DNA from: Gymnogyps californianus
Lineage: Eukaryota; Chordata; Aves; Accipitriformes; Cathartidae
Length of the DNA: 64,000 bases
Assembly (NCBI RefSeq): GCF_018139145.2
Contig: NC_059479.1
Location: 496,001 to 560,000, forward strand
Direction of reading: 5' to 3'
Positions within the stretch are counted from its first letter, which is position 1, and each line of letters starts with the position of its first letter. The translations under genes and the position numbers were made by a program. Shown here piece after piece: positions 15,490 through 36,690 of the stretch. Below the pieces are notes generated by a model, which saw only the letters and a program-made list of their open reading frames with translations, did not search any database and had not been told where the DNA came from.

Positions 15490-15549
15490 AAAACAGTATA
15501 CCAATATAGTGAAGAGGAGAAAATCTGCCCCAACTTTACCCAGCAGTGA
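15490..15549 (+). other. Exon-like segment after a strong splice acceptor
   Basis: A long pyrimidine tract ending in ctccccatag precedes an open frame of 19 codons and a TGA stop. It begins K-T-V-Y-Q-Y and ends F-T-Q-Q. The pattern looks like a terminal coding exon, but I do not recognise the peptide and no partner exons are visible upstream. It could be an exon of an unannotated or non-coding transcript, or chance. Confidence that it is a real exon is low. Confidence 0.15.
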
Positions 15550-16849
15550 AATGCGTACTGATGGGCCTTAACTTCGCACTGTGCGACTGTTTCAATTTAA
15601 GTTGTACAAAATATTGCAGATAAAAGAGCCAAAGTTTGCCCGTGTAATATGTTTTGCCCAATAATTGAAGCTAGGAGCAGCCTTCACAGAGAATGCTGGC
15701 TGGCTGTATTCTACAGCCATACACTAGCTGGGTGGTTTGTGTGTTTATCTCTTGCCTGGATTGTTTAGGATTCTGTACCATGAAGGAAAGAAATGGAAAA
15801 TTACCATCTTGTCCACAATTGTTACAGAAATCTAAGCCTCCAAGCAGCTCTGGAAATCTTTCTGTATTGCTTGATCCCAGGTCCAGAGATCACTCCTCAG
15901 GTTTAGTTCCTCAGACCTGAGATGTTGAGGCTCCAATTTTCTCAAGCGCTGCATTTTGATAAGATACTCGAGCCCCTGAACTGTTTGTTTGCTTAAAGGT
16001 GTAGCGGTGCAGGTGCCATGCTGCATAACTACATGTCTAAACCGCGGTATTTTTGCAGCACCCGAAGGCCAGCCCTTCAGGAAAGTCTCAGCACTGCCCA
16101 GCAAACCCGAGGCTTTGCACGACATTGAAAAATGCCCCTCTTCATTTCTGATCAGTTAAGTCATTCCTCTTTTGCTGCAGTGTTTCCCCTGAAGAATTTC
16201 TCTGAGCCTACAGCCCTGCCGCGGCTGTCTGTGTGTCCTATGCAGGCAGACTGACACCATCCCGGGACAGGCAAAGCAGGCAGTCGACTGCTCTCTGCCA
16301 GGTTTGCTCATTCCCAGGGCTGGTCGGGCTGCCCCGTGCCCACGGTCCTGCAGCAGCCCAGTTTTTTCAAGCGCCTTTGTGGAGAAACCCAGCTGAAGTC
16401 TTCCTGGGGACCCAAACTGGCTGTACGTAGCGGGTCCTCCTTATCCACGTTGCCTCCTTCAAACAAGGAGATCTTTTCTCTAAAACGAAGGTGTCTGGAC
16501 TTTACCTCCAGTCAATCGCATTTCTCCATGTTTTATAATCTCCATTAATCCTGTTTTTCAGGCTGCTTGGAAGGGAAGTTGGATGGAAAATAACCAGGAT
16601 CGGCCCTGGAGCCCATTTTAGAAAGGATGCCACATTTGCCATTTTCCATTCCCTTGGTGGTAAGGCAGGTTTAACTTATAAATTAAAAAGCATGATAATC
16701 AGCAATTTTGTATTTGAACTCTTTAGACCTTCTGGGGAAGTGCCACTTGAAGTATGCTCTTCAGATTTCATTATTATAATTTCATAACCTCTTTTGACTG
16801 AATTAGCTGAGAACTAAGTATTAAATGCTTCAGAGCGAGTGACTGTCAA

Positions 16850-16860
16850 CCCCCCCCCCC
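16850..16860. repeat. C11 homopolymer
   Basis: Run of 11 consecutive C bases in otherwise unremarkable DNA. Confidence 0.9.
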
Positions 16861-18590
16861 TTTCCTGATTGTTTTTGCTTCTGCTGCCTTCTGTTTGCAA
16901 ATACAGAGCGATGGTACTGCTCAAATCCGTCACCCGCTGGATCTCAGCTTTGCAAAGGCTTTTGCCCCCCCCACCCTCCCTGCGAGCGTGCCGCTGACGC
17001 GCTTGGCTTTTTTTGCAGTTCAGAAACCCGCCAGAGCCTCAGCACCCTCCGTCCTCTGCCGCTGCCCCGGGCTGCCCCGGCAGAGCTGCGCCCACGGCCA
17101 GGGCAAGCCTCTGCACGTGCCGTACGGGAAAAGGGCCAAGGCAAAATGCTGGGAGACCACGGGGCGATGCAGGAGGACATCCCGCACCGATGCTTAGCCA
17201 CCTTTCCCCCCCCATCCAGAAGATGGGGAAAATGCACGGAGATCCTTCCCAGCTGACCGGGGGAGCTTTCACCAGAGCTCCACAGCTCAGAGGTTTGCTG
17301 ACCTGACATGTCTGTTGACAGCTGCCCACAGACACATTTGTCACCACATTAAGGTCCCCAAACGAGGGGCCTGGTGGGTGACTTGGACCCAGTTAGAGCT
17401 TGGAAGGACGCTGCAGTTGCTGTCAGCTTCTCTACATGACCGTCCTTTGCTGGCTTACGCAACTTCTGGCTTTGTCACCTCTCTTCCTTTGGTCAGTGCT
17501 GCACAAAGGGACAGAGTTTTGAAGTAAATGTATATTTTACCATTCCTTTTTGAGTCTCATCTTCCTTCATTCCTCCCTTCCTTTGGGTGTGAGTCATCCC
17601 AGCAAACCTAGCATGCCTTCAAATCAATCAGGCCTTTAAAGGGAACAGAGATGATGAGCCATTACAGGATGCCATTATTTAAAAGCCAGGAAAATGTACA
17701 GCAAATGCTAAGCTGCTACCGAAGTTTTCCTCACCCTGTCAAATGCATCCAGATCTCAGGCTTTGCCTCCTTAGCTTGTGACGGGTGAGGTGCAAATGAG
17801 CGGTCTCTGCGGTGTCTGCCGGCTCTCTTGCCTCCCGGTCTCAGACACCTTCAAAAGGGTTCAAAGTGACAGCGTTTCTGTCGCAAAGTCTTGCCTGCAG
17901 ACTTTCAGCTCTCTGGCCTCAAATCAGCGACGCACTCGTAGACAGGCTTAGTTTTAAGACTGTGAAAAGTGAACGAGTTCTGAGCTTTTCATCAAAGGCA
18001 ACAGGGCTCCTTGTGAACTCGGTGAAGCGTGGTTTTAAATGTAATTTTTGCATGGTCTCACCTGAACTTGGCAGTGTCCCTGTTTACTGTTTCTGTATCT
18101 TCACAGGCAGGCTAAAAGCAATATGCACTGGCTGGTGCACCTGAGAGTAAGCCGCAGTCAGAGATGAGGAAATAAATGCGCACAGTGACAGTCGTATGTA
18201 CATCACACAGAGAAAATGTCTTATCCTTTCCACTCATTGTCAAGTCACTTTTATTAGCAATGAGTTTTCTGTTAAGGAAAACACGGTCGGTTGGTTGGCT
18301 GGTTTGTTTTTCTGTCCTGTACTCCTACACAGAGGGTGAAGAAGAACGAAAGAAGAACCTCCTAAGAAGAAAACATACACTAAGAGGTGTTAAAGCCTCG
18401 GAGGCTTCTGGAGCCAAGAGTCTACCACAGCAGAGGAAGATGCATTCTTCAGAGAAAGTCGGAGGGGTTGGTCTTCCCACACATACGGGCTGTTCCGATC
18501 GGAAGGGCAGAAGATTGCCGACCCGCGCGATGAGCCAGGCTGGAGCACTCGGAGGCGCGGGTAGGAACTGGCTGTCTGTCACTGCTATCT

Positions 18591-18757
18591 TGTCGTGGGT
18601 TAACCCCAGCCGGCAATGAAGCCCCACGCAGCCGCTCGCTCGCTCCCCCCCGGTGGGACGGGGGAGAGAATCGGAAGGGTAAAAGTGAGAAAACTCGTGG
18701 GTTGAGATAAAGACAGTTTAATAGGGAAAGCAAAAGCCATGCACGCAAGCCAAGCAA
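18591..18757 (-). mobile_element. Endogenous retrovirus LTR fragment, 5'-truncated
   Basis: About 167 bases match, with few differences, the terminal part of the complete LTR at 29665-30251. On the + strand both begin TGTCGTGGGTTAACCCCAGC and share the GGGGGAGAGAAT and AGATAAAGACAGTTTAATAG blocks. Similarity stops after 18757, and the DNA beyond is unrelated. In the element's own orientation (- strand) this is the 3' part of the LTR, containing the ATTAAA-like polyadenylation region. No internal retroviral sequence is attached on either side. Confidence 0.85.
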
Positions 18758-21700
18758 GTGGAGTCACTAGACAATACCCATCAAGTCAGGGAGAGGGCAA
18801 ATTTACAATGCCGTATTGGTTTTCTTTGTTCGGTCACCCAAGCCTTTCAGCTGAAAATTCAAGGACTATCAAATCCATTTTAAAGCCTTTCTTTTCCAAC
18901 CGCTCTGAAGTTCCGTTATTAGTAGCTATTATGTACTTGCCATTTGTATTTTGAATAATAAAGTCTAAATTGTAACTGTCACAGAAAATCAAATGCAATT
19001 GCTATTGCATTGTTGCTCTTTTCTTATTTTTCCTATTGAAGCCCATTTTGTGAAACTTACCCCTCCACCCACTCGCTTGTGATGACTATTAAGTGCTATT
19101 TAGAATATATGCTAATGGCAGACTTTAATCTGAAATAATGTGTTTGAAAGCACTGTTCCCATTTAGATGGGCAGCTAATGCTAGATCACACTCTGACCCT
19201 GGGGAAACGGTGCCTGAGTATCACTGGAAGATTAGTTTACACTTCCCAGTTCTGTCATCTGAATTTTAATTTGACTTAAGATGGCAGATGAATTTAAAAT
19301 TTGGTTGTAGTTTCTGTTTTAAATGTGAAATGTCAGTTGTTTAGAAATCTGGCATGTTTGTCCCAGGTTAGGAAAGCCTGCGCTCGGCTGCTGCTGAGTA
19401 GCTCCGTCTGGAGGGAGGCTTGTAGTCCACGCTTAGGGAGCCGAGCTCAGATGAAACAGTAAGAGGAAAGGAAGCGGTCTGGTGCAGCAGACCTTGCCCT
19501 GCAGTTCCCAAGTGATTAATTCAGCCCCTGGCTCTGCTGCCGCCACCGTAGGTAAACGCGAGCTGGCTTTTTAAACGTGTGCCTCGGGAGCGAGAAGGGG
19601 TGAGTGACCTACACGTTGCCTGGCTGTGCGCATTAAACAGCGCAGGTGTAAGTCTTGGTAATAAATATTTCAGGGATTCAGCTACACCTTTTGTGCCTTA
19701 AAATCTGATGGTGGTAATAGAGTAGACACCAATATTTGACAGCAAAAGGAGGAGTTCTTGCAGCTCCTAAGTTACAATGCCTCTGGCGCCTTTGTATCTG
19801 CAGTATTATTAATTCATCTGTCTAGAGGTCAGCTAGCCCTCCAGGAAACAAAAAGACCTTCTGACATTTAAAAGTAAGACACGAGAATGAAAGATACTGA
19901 ATGTCTTTAATATCTCCAGCCTGCAAAGTCTCTGCAGAGACAGGCAGGTAACTTGAATTTTGCCCAGGAAAAACAGGCAGAAAACTCCAAGCAATTTTAT
20001 TCCACTACACAGCCATTCCTGCTCCTAAAACGTTTTCCGACAGGTAAAAAAGCAGACAAGCATCAATTAGACACTTGTCTAATGACATGAAAAACAAAGG
20101 ACTGGCAGCTCCATCGAGCGTCCGTGGGACAGGAGGCGGCTGGCGTGGAGCAAAGGCAAGAGCGCGCAGTGTCAATGTCAGTCAAAGCAATTAACGTCAT
20201 GGGAACCTTACAGCCAGGGAAGACTCATTTCATTGCTATGAATTCTTTTAAAATAGCTTGATTTCAATCAAATGCTTTGAACCGTGCCTTTGGGAACATG
20301 GCTGACAATGATTTTAGTCTCCACTTGGATTTCAGGTTGCAAACTATCTGAGATGTTCAGTTCATCAAGACATTGAGGCACGTGCATGAACATCGACTGC
20401 AGCAGCAGATGGAACCTGCCGCAGCACTGGGACCCGTGGGTGATGCTCTGCTGCATCAGCTCGACCAGTGACTGCCAGCGGGGACCGGCTGGAGGCTGTG
20501 TGCAGGCTGGCTGAGCATCCAAGGGCAACGTTACCCCCCCCGGGGAAGAGAGTGGGGTGGAGAAGTTGAGCAGCTCCGGGTCAAGTCCCTTCCTCTTCCC
20601 CCTTCACCGAGCAGAGGAGCAGTAACCCAGGGCAAGAGGAGAAGCCAGGAGGAGTAGTGGGCATCCAGCTTCTTGCCTATCCTTAATCCAGAAACGAAGC
20701 AAGCGGTAAGGCGTGAGTGGGCAATAGCGGGACCTACTGCAAAGGGAAGAGTCTCTGTCCCCAGTCGGGAGGGTTAATAAGGATTATTGTTGTACAAAGG
20801 AAGGCTAGATGCAGCAATTGTAATGAATCAAGTCTTAATTCTTCAACCCATGAGTGCTCGAGTGTTTCAAGAGGTTCTAGCACATACCTGCAACTAAATA
20901 ATTTGTACGGAGAGCAAGATAACATGCCTGGGATTTTGCTGGAAATTTGATTAGGCTAAACTCGTAGCTTTCCTCTTTGAACATACTTGCAGTTATAAAG
21001 CCAGTAATAATATGTGCCAGGCAAGAAAAATAGGAGAGGATAATGAAATGACTCTTCAGATGCATGGGAATCTCACAGTCATGATAAGAATGACTTCGGG
21101 GGGGGGGGGGGGGGGAAGCAGAAGCCTACCAGATGATCTTGTTGTAATGGTAATAAATGTACAGCATGTCCTTTCTACAGCCCTCAGGCAAGAAACTCCA
21201 TGTAGTAAATACAAGACTTCATTCTGCTTCTGCTGAAAGCAACTGAAGTTTTCCCACAGCCTTGCACTGGAGCACCTTTGAGACCCTGGGAAGAAATCAA
21301 TACAAAATTCTGAGCAAAGAACTGGTTCCCTGGAAACACACACATCAAATGTACATATCTTTACTCCCGCAGAAGGAATTCCTATCTCTATCTAGGCTCT
21401 CTTTTTCTCCCGTTTACTAGACAGATCTTCACTGGTTTCTCAAAAAGCCTCTGGCTGATGCAGTGCAAGCTGGGATGCTCAGTCTGCTTCACGGCAAACA
21501 GATACCCAAATTGGGGGGAAAAAAATCTTTAAATTATCATCACTGTTTAGTTGCCTTGACAGAGGTTGCAAATGGGGCTGGAGACCAGGGTGCGTGCTAG
21601 AGCCAGGACAAGCGATCCCGGCAAGACTCAGCAAGCGGCCGGGAGCACGAGGACCGATTGCTCCGGCCCCGCACGTGGTTCCCCAGGATCGGGAAACTGA

Positions 21701-23379
21701 GCTTGAGGATGCTTCTGGATTATTGTTTTTTAATTCTTGGTAGTAACAGCTACTGGAGACCAGTCCGTCTTCCCAGAGAAGAACCGGGGACACCGACTGC
21801 TCGCTCTAACAGCATACAGAAAAGGTGAACTTAGTGCCAGAGAACAGGACAGATGTTAGGAAGCTTGTGTATAACAATTTTAAATGCATTGTTAATTAGA
21901 ATTAGCAATAATTAGATCATTTGGAAAATAAAGTGTTGTTATCATTGTAACAAACAGGACCACCAACAGCGGCTTGCTGAATTGGACTGGACTGTTAGAA
22001 CCTTAGACTTGCAATAAATTTGAATTATTGGCTCCACACGTCAGTGTGTGACCTTTTTACCTGTAAACAAAATTCTGAATCTAGCAGGAGGCATGTTCTC
22101 TGTGTCCCATGTCCCTCCCGTGCGTTCCCCACCCCGTAGCTGCTCCCCTGCCGACGACACACGGCCCAGGAACCAGCCTTCAGCTTGGCGTGACCTGGCT
22201 GTAGTGGTGCCAGGCAAGAAATGGCCAGTGGGAAAGGAGCCACGGGCAGGATCAGGAGATCACAGAGGTGGCTGGAAGTGGGCAGAAAACAAAACCTTCT
22301 TTCTTTTTTTTAAATAAGGTGTGAGTGACACACACAGCATGCAAAATGAGAAAGATGATAATACCTAGTTTAAAAATATGTCTAAAATCTTTGTCTGAAA
22401 CCTAAACCATCTTTTTTTTTCCACATTTCTGTGTCAGCATCTGTCAAGAGGAGTGCAGACGTGGGAAAAACACTTATCTAAGAACAATCTGTCAGTGCCA
22501 AAAAATCCACTAAAAGAGCCTCATTTCAGAAATTCGGGCTTGGAGAGTTTTGTGAGGATTCCCCCCCCCGTTAATTACATTGCCAGCATCTCTGCATGCA
22601 CGGATGCCCCGTACTAGAAAAGGCAGCGAAGGACCCATGCTCACAGCCCGCCCGGCCTGGTTTTGCCATGGCGGCTGCGGCAGACTCTGCTCTTTGGCAA
22701 TTGCCGCATCCTTGCCGGGCGGCTGCAGGCACCGCGGCTCTGCCCGTGGACTTGATCCGCAGCCCAGAGAAGTCAACACAAAGATCTCCATTGAGCTCGC
22801 TGGGCTTTGAATCAGGCTTTTCAACAATCCCCTTCCAGAAAGGTGGTACAGGCACTAACTTTCCATACCAGCTGGTCTGGGAATTAATGTAGGGAGGAGA
22901 TCAGACTTTCATCCTCAGCATCAGCGTGTATGTGTTCTGGCAACCCACACAGAAGAAAAAAATGAGGTATTATTCTGACTCCTGTTAATGACTTCTGGGA
23001 CCAGCCAAATCTCTTAGAAGAAGAAAAGAATCTTGTTCCTTTTTCACAAGAACTTACAAAGAGCTCATCTTCAAAAGTAACAGTGGCAATTTTCACTACG
23101 TGTATTGAACATCCTATCTGCTGTTTCTTACACTTTTAAAATGAAAGAATAGCACGAAACCTGTAAGCAGCTCTTTACTCTGCTAAAATGCCATAGAGGA
23201 ACACATGAGTTATGATTCCTACTTCTGTCTTTGTCTGGACCTCTCTTTTAATGCCTATAAAGTATATGCAAATCTGTGGCACAGAAATAAATAAAAAAAG
23301 AATCACTAACCCGTGGTGTTGCTTTCTAATGAAATGTGTATGTGCCTGGAGATAAACCGTGTTCCTTGGCGCTCGGGTC
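18758..23379. other. Intergenic stretch, no gene seen
   Basis: Nothing coding is recognisable here. The stretch holds an 18-base G run and AT-rich blocks (notably around 18900-19150 and 21880-22030) of the kind common in intergenic bird DNA. The open frames are short and have no recognisable domain. Confidence 0.6.
21098..21115. repeat. G18 homopolymer
   Basis: Eighteen consecutive G bases flanked by gacttc and aagcag. Runs of this length are unstable and prone to sequencing error, so the exact length may not be reliable. Confidence 0.9.
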
Positions 23380-23990
23380 GATACGAGAGCCCTGCGCTGC
23401 GGGTGCAGCGGGGGGGTCTGCGGGCACAAGCGAAGCTTTGCTAAGGACCGAGGCACCGAGTGAACCCGGTGCTTAAGGCGGGCGGCCCCCGCCCGTGCCG
23501 TGGAGGCGCGGAGCCGGCTCTGCCCGCGGGGACGGGGCGCCACGCGAGGGATGTTCCCCGGCCACGCGTGGGGGAAGGCGCGGCGCCTCTGGGCGGGAGC
23601 GTCTCCCCTCGCGTGTTCCGCAGGGCAGCTCCCCAGCCCGGCAGCGGGACAGCCGCCCCCCGGGGAGCGGAGCGGCGGGGGGGGGCGGCGGAGCACCGTT
23701 CCGCAGCGGGGCTCGGTGCCCCGCCCGGAGTGGGGTGGGGGGGGCTCCGCGGGCGCGCCCGGGGCCTTTTTTATGAACGGAGGAGTGACACCCCACCCGG
23801 CCCCGCCCCGCTCCCGGATTGGCGGCTCCGCACCCGCCCGGCTGCACGTGCGGGGCGGGGCGGGGCGGGGGGGTCCGCGGTGCGGTTGGGCTGGGCTGGG
23901 TGAAGGGGACGCGGAGCCGGCGGTGCCGCCCCGCGGGAGCGGGAGCAGGGGACGCAAGCGGCCGGATGGCGGGGGGGTAAGCGCTGGGGT
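23380..23990 (+). promoter_or_regulatory. CpG island with probable promoter and first exon of the GPR83-like gene
   Basis: This roughly 600-base block is strikingly GC- and CpG-rich compared with its flanks. It has repeated GC boxes of Sp1 type (a GGGGCGGGGC array at about 23851-23875) and an inverted CCAAT box (ATTGG, 23818-23822). It ends in a consensus splice donor, with GTAAGC starting at 23977. The donor sets the transcription direction as +, and the next gene on that strand is the GPR83-like receptor 3.5 kb downstream. I infer that this is its promoter plus a first exon ending at 23976. An ATG at 23966 lies in that exon and, on splicing, may open a short upstream reading frame. No TATA box is obvious, as is usual for CpG-island promoters. 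Confidence 0.6.
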
Positions 23991-24594
23991 CTTTGTTCCT
24001 CCTCGTCCTTGGGGCGCGCTGGGAAGCGGTGCCGTAACTCGCGCTTGCAGCGTGCTTGCTGTTATGTAAAGGTTTGTCTGGTTCGGGAGAGCGCAAACGT
24101 TGATTTCTGTTCAGGATTCAAACCGGCTGGCAGGCTGCTGTTGGGAAGGTGTCTTTAAATTTGTGAGAGTGGAAGGTTAACGTTTCTGCACCGGGGGGAA
24201 ATTATTGCTGAAGCCGCTGGGAGTATTCGGCCAGCCTGTTTGAACCAGATGCTAGAAGGGCGAGGAAAAGTTGTACTGAGGTAGGCTCTTCCTCTCTGGT
24301 CCTCCAGAGTATATCAAGTTATAAAAACCGAAAGGTAGACTCTGTTAGTGCATGAAACCATAGTATTCCAACTTGTCAGGATAACCTGCATTTAAGCACA
24401 CCCTTCCTCAGGAAAACAGGAGAGTCCTCTCTGCTGCCCCTGTGGTCTCGTCCAAGGCAGCAGGCAATGCCGAGAGCTTCAACAGTTACTGAAAGTAACG
24501 TTTTACCGGATATAGAAAGATCTGAGGAGAAATGCTGTGCTAGAAGTTCAGGTTACAGCTCCATCACCTTAAGCTTTTCTATTCTTCTTGGCTC

Positions 24595-24754
24595 CCCAGG
24601 GAAGTGGTCAGGGCACCAAGCCTGTCAGAGTTCAGGGAGCACCTGGACGACGCTCTTAGTCGTGTGGTTTAGTGTTAGGTAGTCCTGCGAGGAGCAGGGA
24701 GTTGGACTGGATGATTCTTATGGGCCCCTTCCAACTGGAGATATTCTGTGATTT
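24595..24754 (+). mobile_element. CR1 LINE 3' end, 5'-truncated
   Basis: The segment reads as the 3' untranslated end of a bird CR1 retrotransposon: a CCCAGGGAAGTGGTCA-like start, a GAGTTGGACTGGATGATTCT block, a CCCCTTCCAACTGGAGATAT block and a final ATTCTGTGATT, the CR1 3' terminal octamer motif. Only the last 160 bases or so are present, which is the usual 5' truncation. It carries no coding capacity. Confidence 0.92.
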
Positions 24755-25648
24755 GTTCCTAGAGCCTTCCCTGGAAAGAACAAGGTTCAGCCATGCAGTG
24801 GGTCAGGTCAGGAAACCGATGCAGCTGAAAACACTGTTTATTTAATTTTCAGATGGATCAGCTTTTTGATCTGATTGTACAGGGACCTGGACATAGGCAC
24901 AAGAGAAATGGCTATATGTAGGAAGGAAGAAGAGACGTCCCCGTTCATCATCCACATTTAAGGCCATGGTTCCCCGATCACTGTGAGCTACTCAAGAGTG
25001 CAGGTCCTACAGGTAGTCCTTGAGAAATGGGCTTCTCAAACACATGGGCACTTGAGAAAACCTGCTTGGCTTTTTTAAATTGAATAATCTGTGCAAGGTT
25101 TCTTCTTGCTGTCCACCACTCTGAAGCATATGGACTGTGAATCTGATTTGACCCATGCATTATAGCAGTTTCTTGAAACGTGGCCTCATCTCATGGCAGC
25201 AAAGACAAGTTTCCACATGAGAACCTGATGTAAATTGGTGCAGGGAAGGCAATAGGTGGTTTCATCTGTCACACCGCAGCATCTTCTCTCAAGCTCAGTC
25301 ATGGCATTTCAGCGTAGCATGAATATCCCAGCTGTGCTTATTCAAAGATCCAAGTGGTTCAGCTGGAGCTGACTAAAATAATATTTTTTTGTTACACACG
25401 TGCTGCATTACCCTTACAGCTCGGTGTAGCTCCCTCTCACTGCCCACTGAGAGCCGCCATGTGCCATAAAGCATGACGGCCTCAGTATATACCACAGCGG
25501 ACAATAAAGAGGTGTGGAGTCCTGCGCGCCTTACCCAGGCGTGGGACAAACCTCGCAGGTCTGTGAAGGCCCTCAGTGCCCGTCTGCTCTCCCGCCCCAG
25601 AAGCCTGGAGGGATGTAGTTCTGGATTCTCTCGTTACCTGTGTAAGCA

Positions 25649-26497
25649 TTAAGTCCTTTCTGGCTCGTGCCAAGCTCCTAGTCTCAGAGAAGTTTCGCTG
25701 CAATGAGTCCCGTGAGCCAACCATCTTTTTCGAACAAGGTGAATGATGCCTATCCCTGGTTTCAGCTCTGCTCCCAGTTTCATGGCAGCTCCCCAGGTTC
25801 TTGTCTTGTGAGAGAGTCGGACTGGGACCTGGTCTAGGGCTGGTCCTGATGCTCCCAATACCATCAGCATAGAGAGAACAACAAGGAGCTGAATTGCCCG
25901 CTGCACTACAGCTGCTTTGCTCCAGCAGAGTCTGCGAGCGTTTGTCATGCTCTCTGTCCTACCCAGGCTTCTTTCACTCATACATTGGCCCAGGAAACAG
26001 CCGTAGCCTCTTCTCAAGATTTGTACTCTCCATCTCCTGGATGATTCTTCCCTCCTTCCACCCCACCAAGTTGCTTTACCATCCACTTGCTTTTGAGAGG
26101 CATCCTCTCGTAGGTCCTCTGGTATTCCCAACACTCCCTGGAGTAAGCAGGCAAGCCAAAGCAGATTGTTATTATGGGAATGCGTGGGTACAAACACACT
26201 CAGTCCCCTGCACTTTATCTCCGTCAGAAAACAGTTAATCTCTGACTCTTGGTGGTGTTTGCAGCCGAGGCCACCACCGTGACGGGGGGGGGTGCTGGTT
26301 TGGGGGCTGCTGGATGTCTGCTTCAGGCCGCTGCCTGCCGTGCAGCGAGCTGGCTGCCCTGGGCAGCCTGCTGTGTGGGAAGGTATCGGGGAGCCTTTTA
26401 ACGCTCTGAAAGCTCTGCTTATTAATCCCTCATGCCGTGTGCGGTCCATTGATTTGTGCACACCGCCACGGGGCTTGACGGGAATGGCACGTACCAA
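25649..26497 (-). other. Unexplained 282-codon open frame, perhaps a relic of a mobile element
   Basis: A frame of 282 codons is open on the - strand between the CpG island and the receptor's first coding exon. I recognise no family. The translation has a hydrophobic stretch in its second half (A-I-Q-L-L-V-V-L-S-M-L-M-V-L), preceded by basic residues and followed by a mixed tail. It has no recognisable catalytic motif. Its length is unusual for local DNA of about 50% GC, though a chance origin is not excluded. A degraded retroelement reading frame is one possibility. I see no LTR pair around it. It is not part of the GPR83-like gene, which runs on the other strand. Confidence 0.2.
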
Positions 26498-27200
26498 ACA
26501 AACCAGCCACCCTCTCGGAGAACCCGACAGAGCTTCTAAATGACTTTCTCCTCCTGTATGTAGCGTATCTGTAAATACCGGTGTGCATAGTTAATAGGTT
26601 CCACCTGACATCAGTAGATCAATGCAATCTAAAATCAGTGGAAATATCTAAAAATGGGTATCGGTAAAGATGAGGAAGCAGAGAATTTTGTCGCTAGGGA
26701 ATTGTTCTTGTGTATCTAGCGCTGTGTGTTGGTTTGTTTGTATACGGTGTAAGTGGCTCCTCTGTGAGTTGCCTGCCTCTACTGCTGAGTCTCGCCTTTT
26801 GCAGGAAAGACTGTTTTCTCGCTGACACTGAAACACTGGAAGCAGAATTCAGTTGTTTGGAGGAGAGAATATGAGGTAGACTAAAGTCAACTTCTGATGT
26901 GATTCCCAGGTTCTGAATCGCTTTAGGATAATTGCTGGGGTTAGATGCAGACAAAAGCTACTTCTGCTCTTAAAAATGATCCCCCAAATGGCTCTGCCTT
27001 TACATTTCAACAGAAAAGAACCGGGTGTTTTGAAGTAGAGGATGAAAGCACCAACAGCGCAGCCATCTGTGGAACTTGGAGGAAAAAAGGACTCAGGTGA
27101 GAACAAAGAGGAAAAAGCTGACGTGGGATTAAAACAACTTCAAACCCCACCTGAGGTTTTCCTACATTTGCTACACGTAATAACTAGTTCTTCTTTCCAG

Positions 27201-35933
<8,733 letters not shown>

Positions 35934-36690
35934 GCCGAAGGGCTGAGGTGAGTTCGCTGGATTCGGTGGACATCAAAGGGCATCTCCCCGTTTCTCCTCA
36001 GGAATCGACGTTGCTGCTCTGGTGTTTTCCTACTGACTTTTGACTTGTGTCACAGCAGCACCCCCTCTACTCGGTGCAGTGGGAGCAGAGCCTCTCAAGC
36101 ACCCTCCCCGTGAGCCCACAGCTGCAGCTGGCCCAAGGAGCAGGTATATGTGCAGGAGACGTGGCGGCCCGCAGGCAGGGTGATTTGCTTTCGGGGGTTT
36201 CCCATCTGGTTCCTAGCAGAGGGAGTGGCACCCAGGTTTCCGTCATGGCTCGTGCTGTCCCGAGTCGCTGGCCTGTCTCAGCGCTCGTAACACGTGCCTT
36301 GGCACGGGGGCTTTGCAGAGCGACAGCAATGGACCCGTTCTGACACGTGTTTGAAGGAAGGACTTGGACATCCAGGTTGACTCCGTCCATGTGGAGTTTC
36401 ACCCGGTAATTTTTACCAAAGCCTCCCGGCAGAGGTAAGGGTCAGTCAGCAGCAATTTCCCCTTCAGATGGTGCTGCTCCCCCTCCCCTCGCCCCCCCTG
36501 CCCCGGCTCTGTCCCACCCCTCCCTCTGCCCCCCCTGCAGCTGAAATCCAGTCCCGGCCGAGAGGGGAGCGGGAACGCACGCCGGGCATCGGCGGTGGCG
36601 GCAGCCTCAGACGGCACTCCGGCGGACAAATTTAGTCCATTGAGAATTTCTTTTTGGTTTTATTATAAATGTATTAATTCAGAAAATAAA
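35934..36690 (+). other. Probable 3' untranslated region of the GPR83-like gene
   Basis: Follows the TGA stop. The first canonical AATAAA on the + strand is at 36685-36690, in an AT-rich context (GAAAATAAAGCTACACTGG). A 3' UTR of about 750 bases is inferred; its end is not proven. Confidence 0.45.
36685..36690 (+). terminator. Candidate polyadenylation signal AATAAA
   Basis: Canonical hexamer, the first I found downstream of the receptor stop codon on the coding strand. Confidence 0.45.

Larger units (their letters stand above)
1..18590. other. Long stretch with no recognisable gene
   Basis: I find no open frame here that resembles a known protein and no linked set of splice-bounded exons. 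Base composition is mixed, with many short chance open frames on both strands. Local features are a TA/TG-rich simple repeat near 3301-3340, an 11-base C run at 16850-16860 and one isolated exon-like segment at 15490-15549 (listed separately). By mammalian synteny the next gene to the left would be HEPH, but nothing in this stretch resembles a multicopper oxidase exon. Distal regulatory DNA is possible but cannot be seen from sequence alone. Confidence 0.6.

Noticed and set aside
21098..21115. G18 run considered as an assembly gap marker or G-quadruplex regulator
   Set aside because: A single uninterrupted run with no nearby gene; most simply a homopolymer of unreliable length.
23175..23957. 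260-codon - strand frame and several + strand frames over the CpG island
   Set aside because: Extreme GC content removes stop codons by chance; the translations are low-complexity P, R, G and A with no domain.
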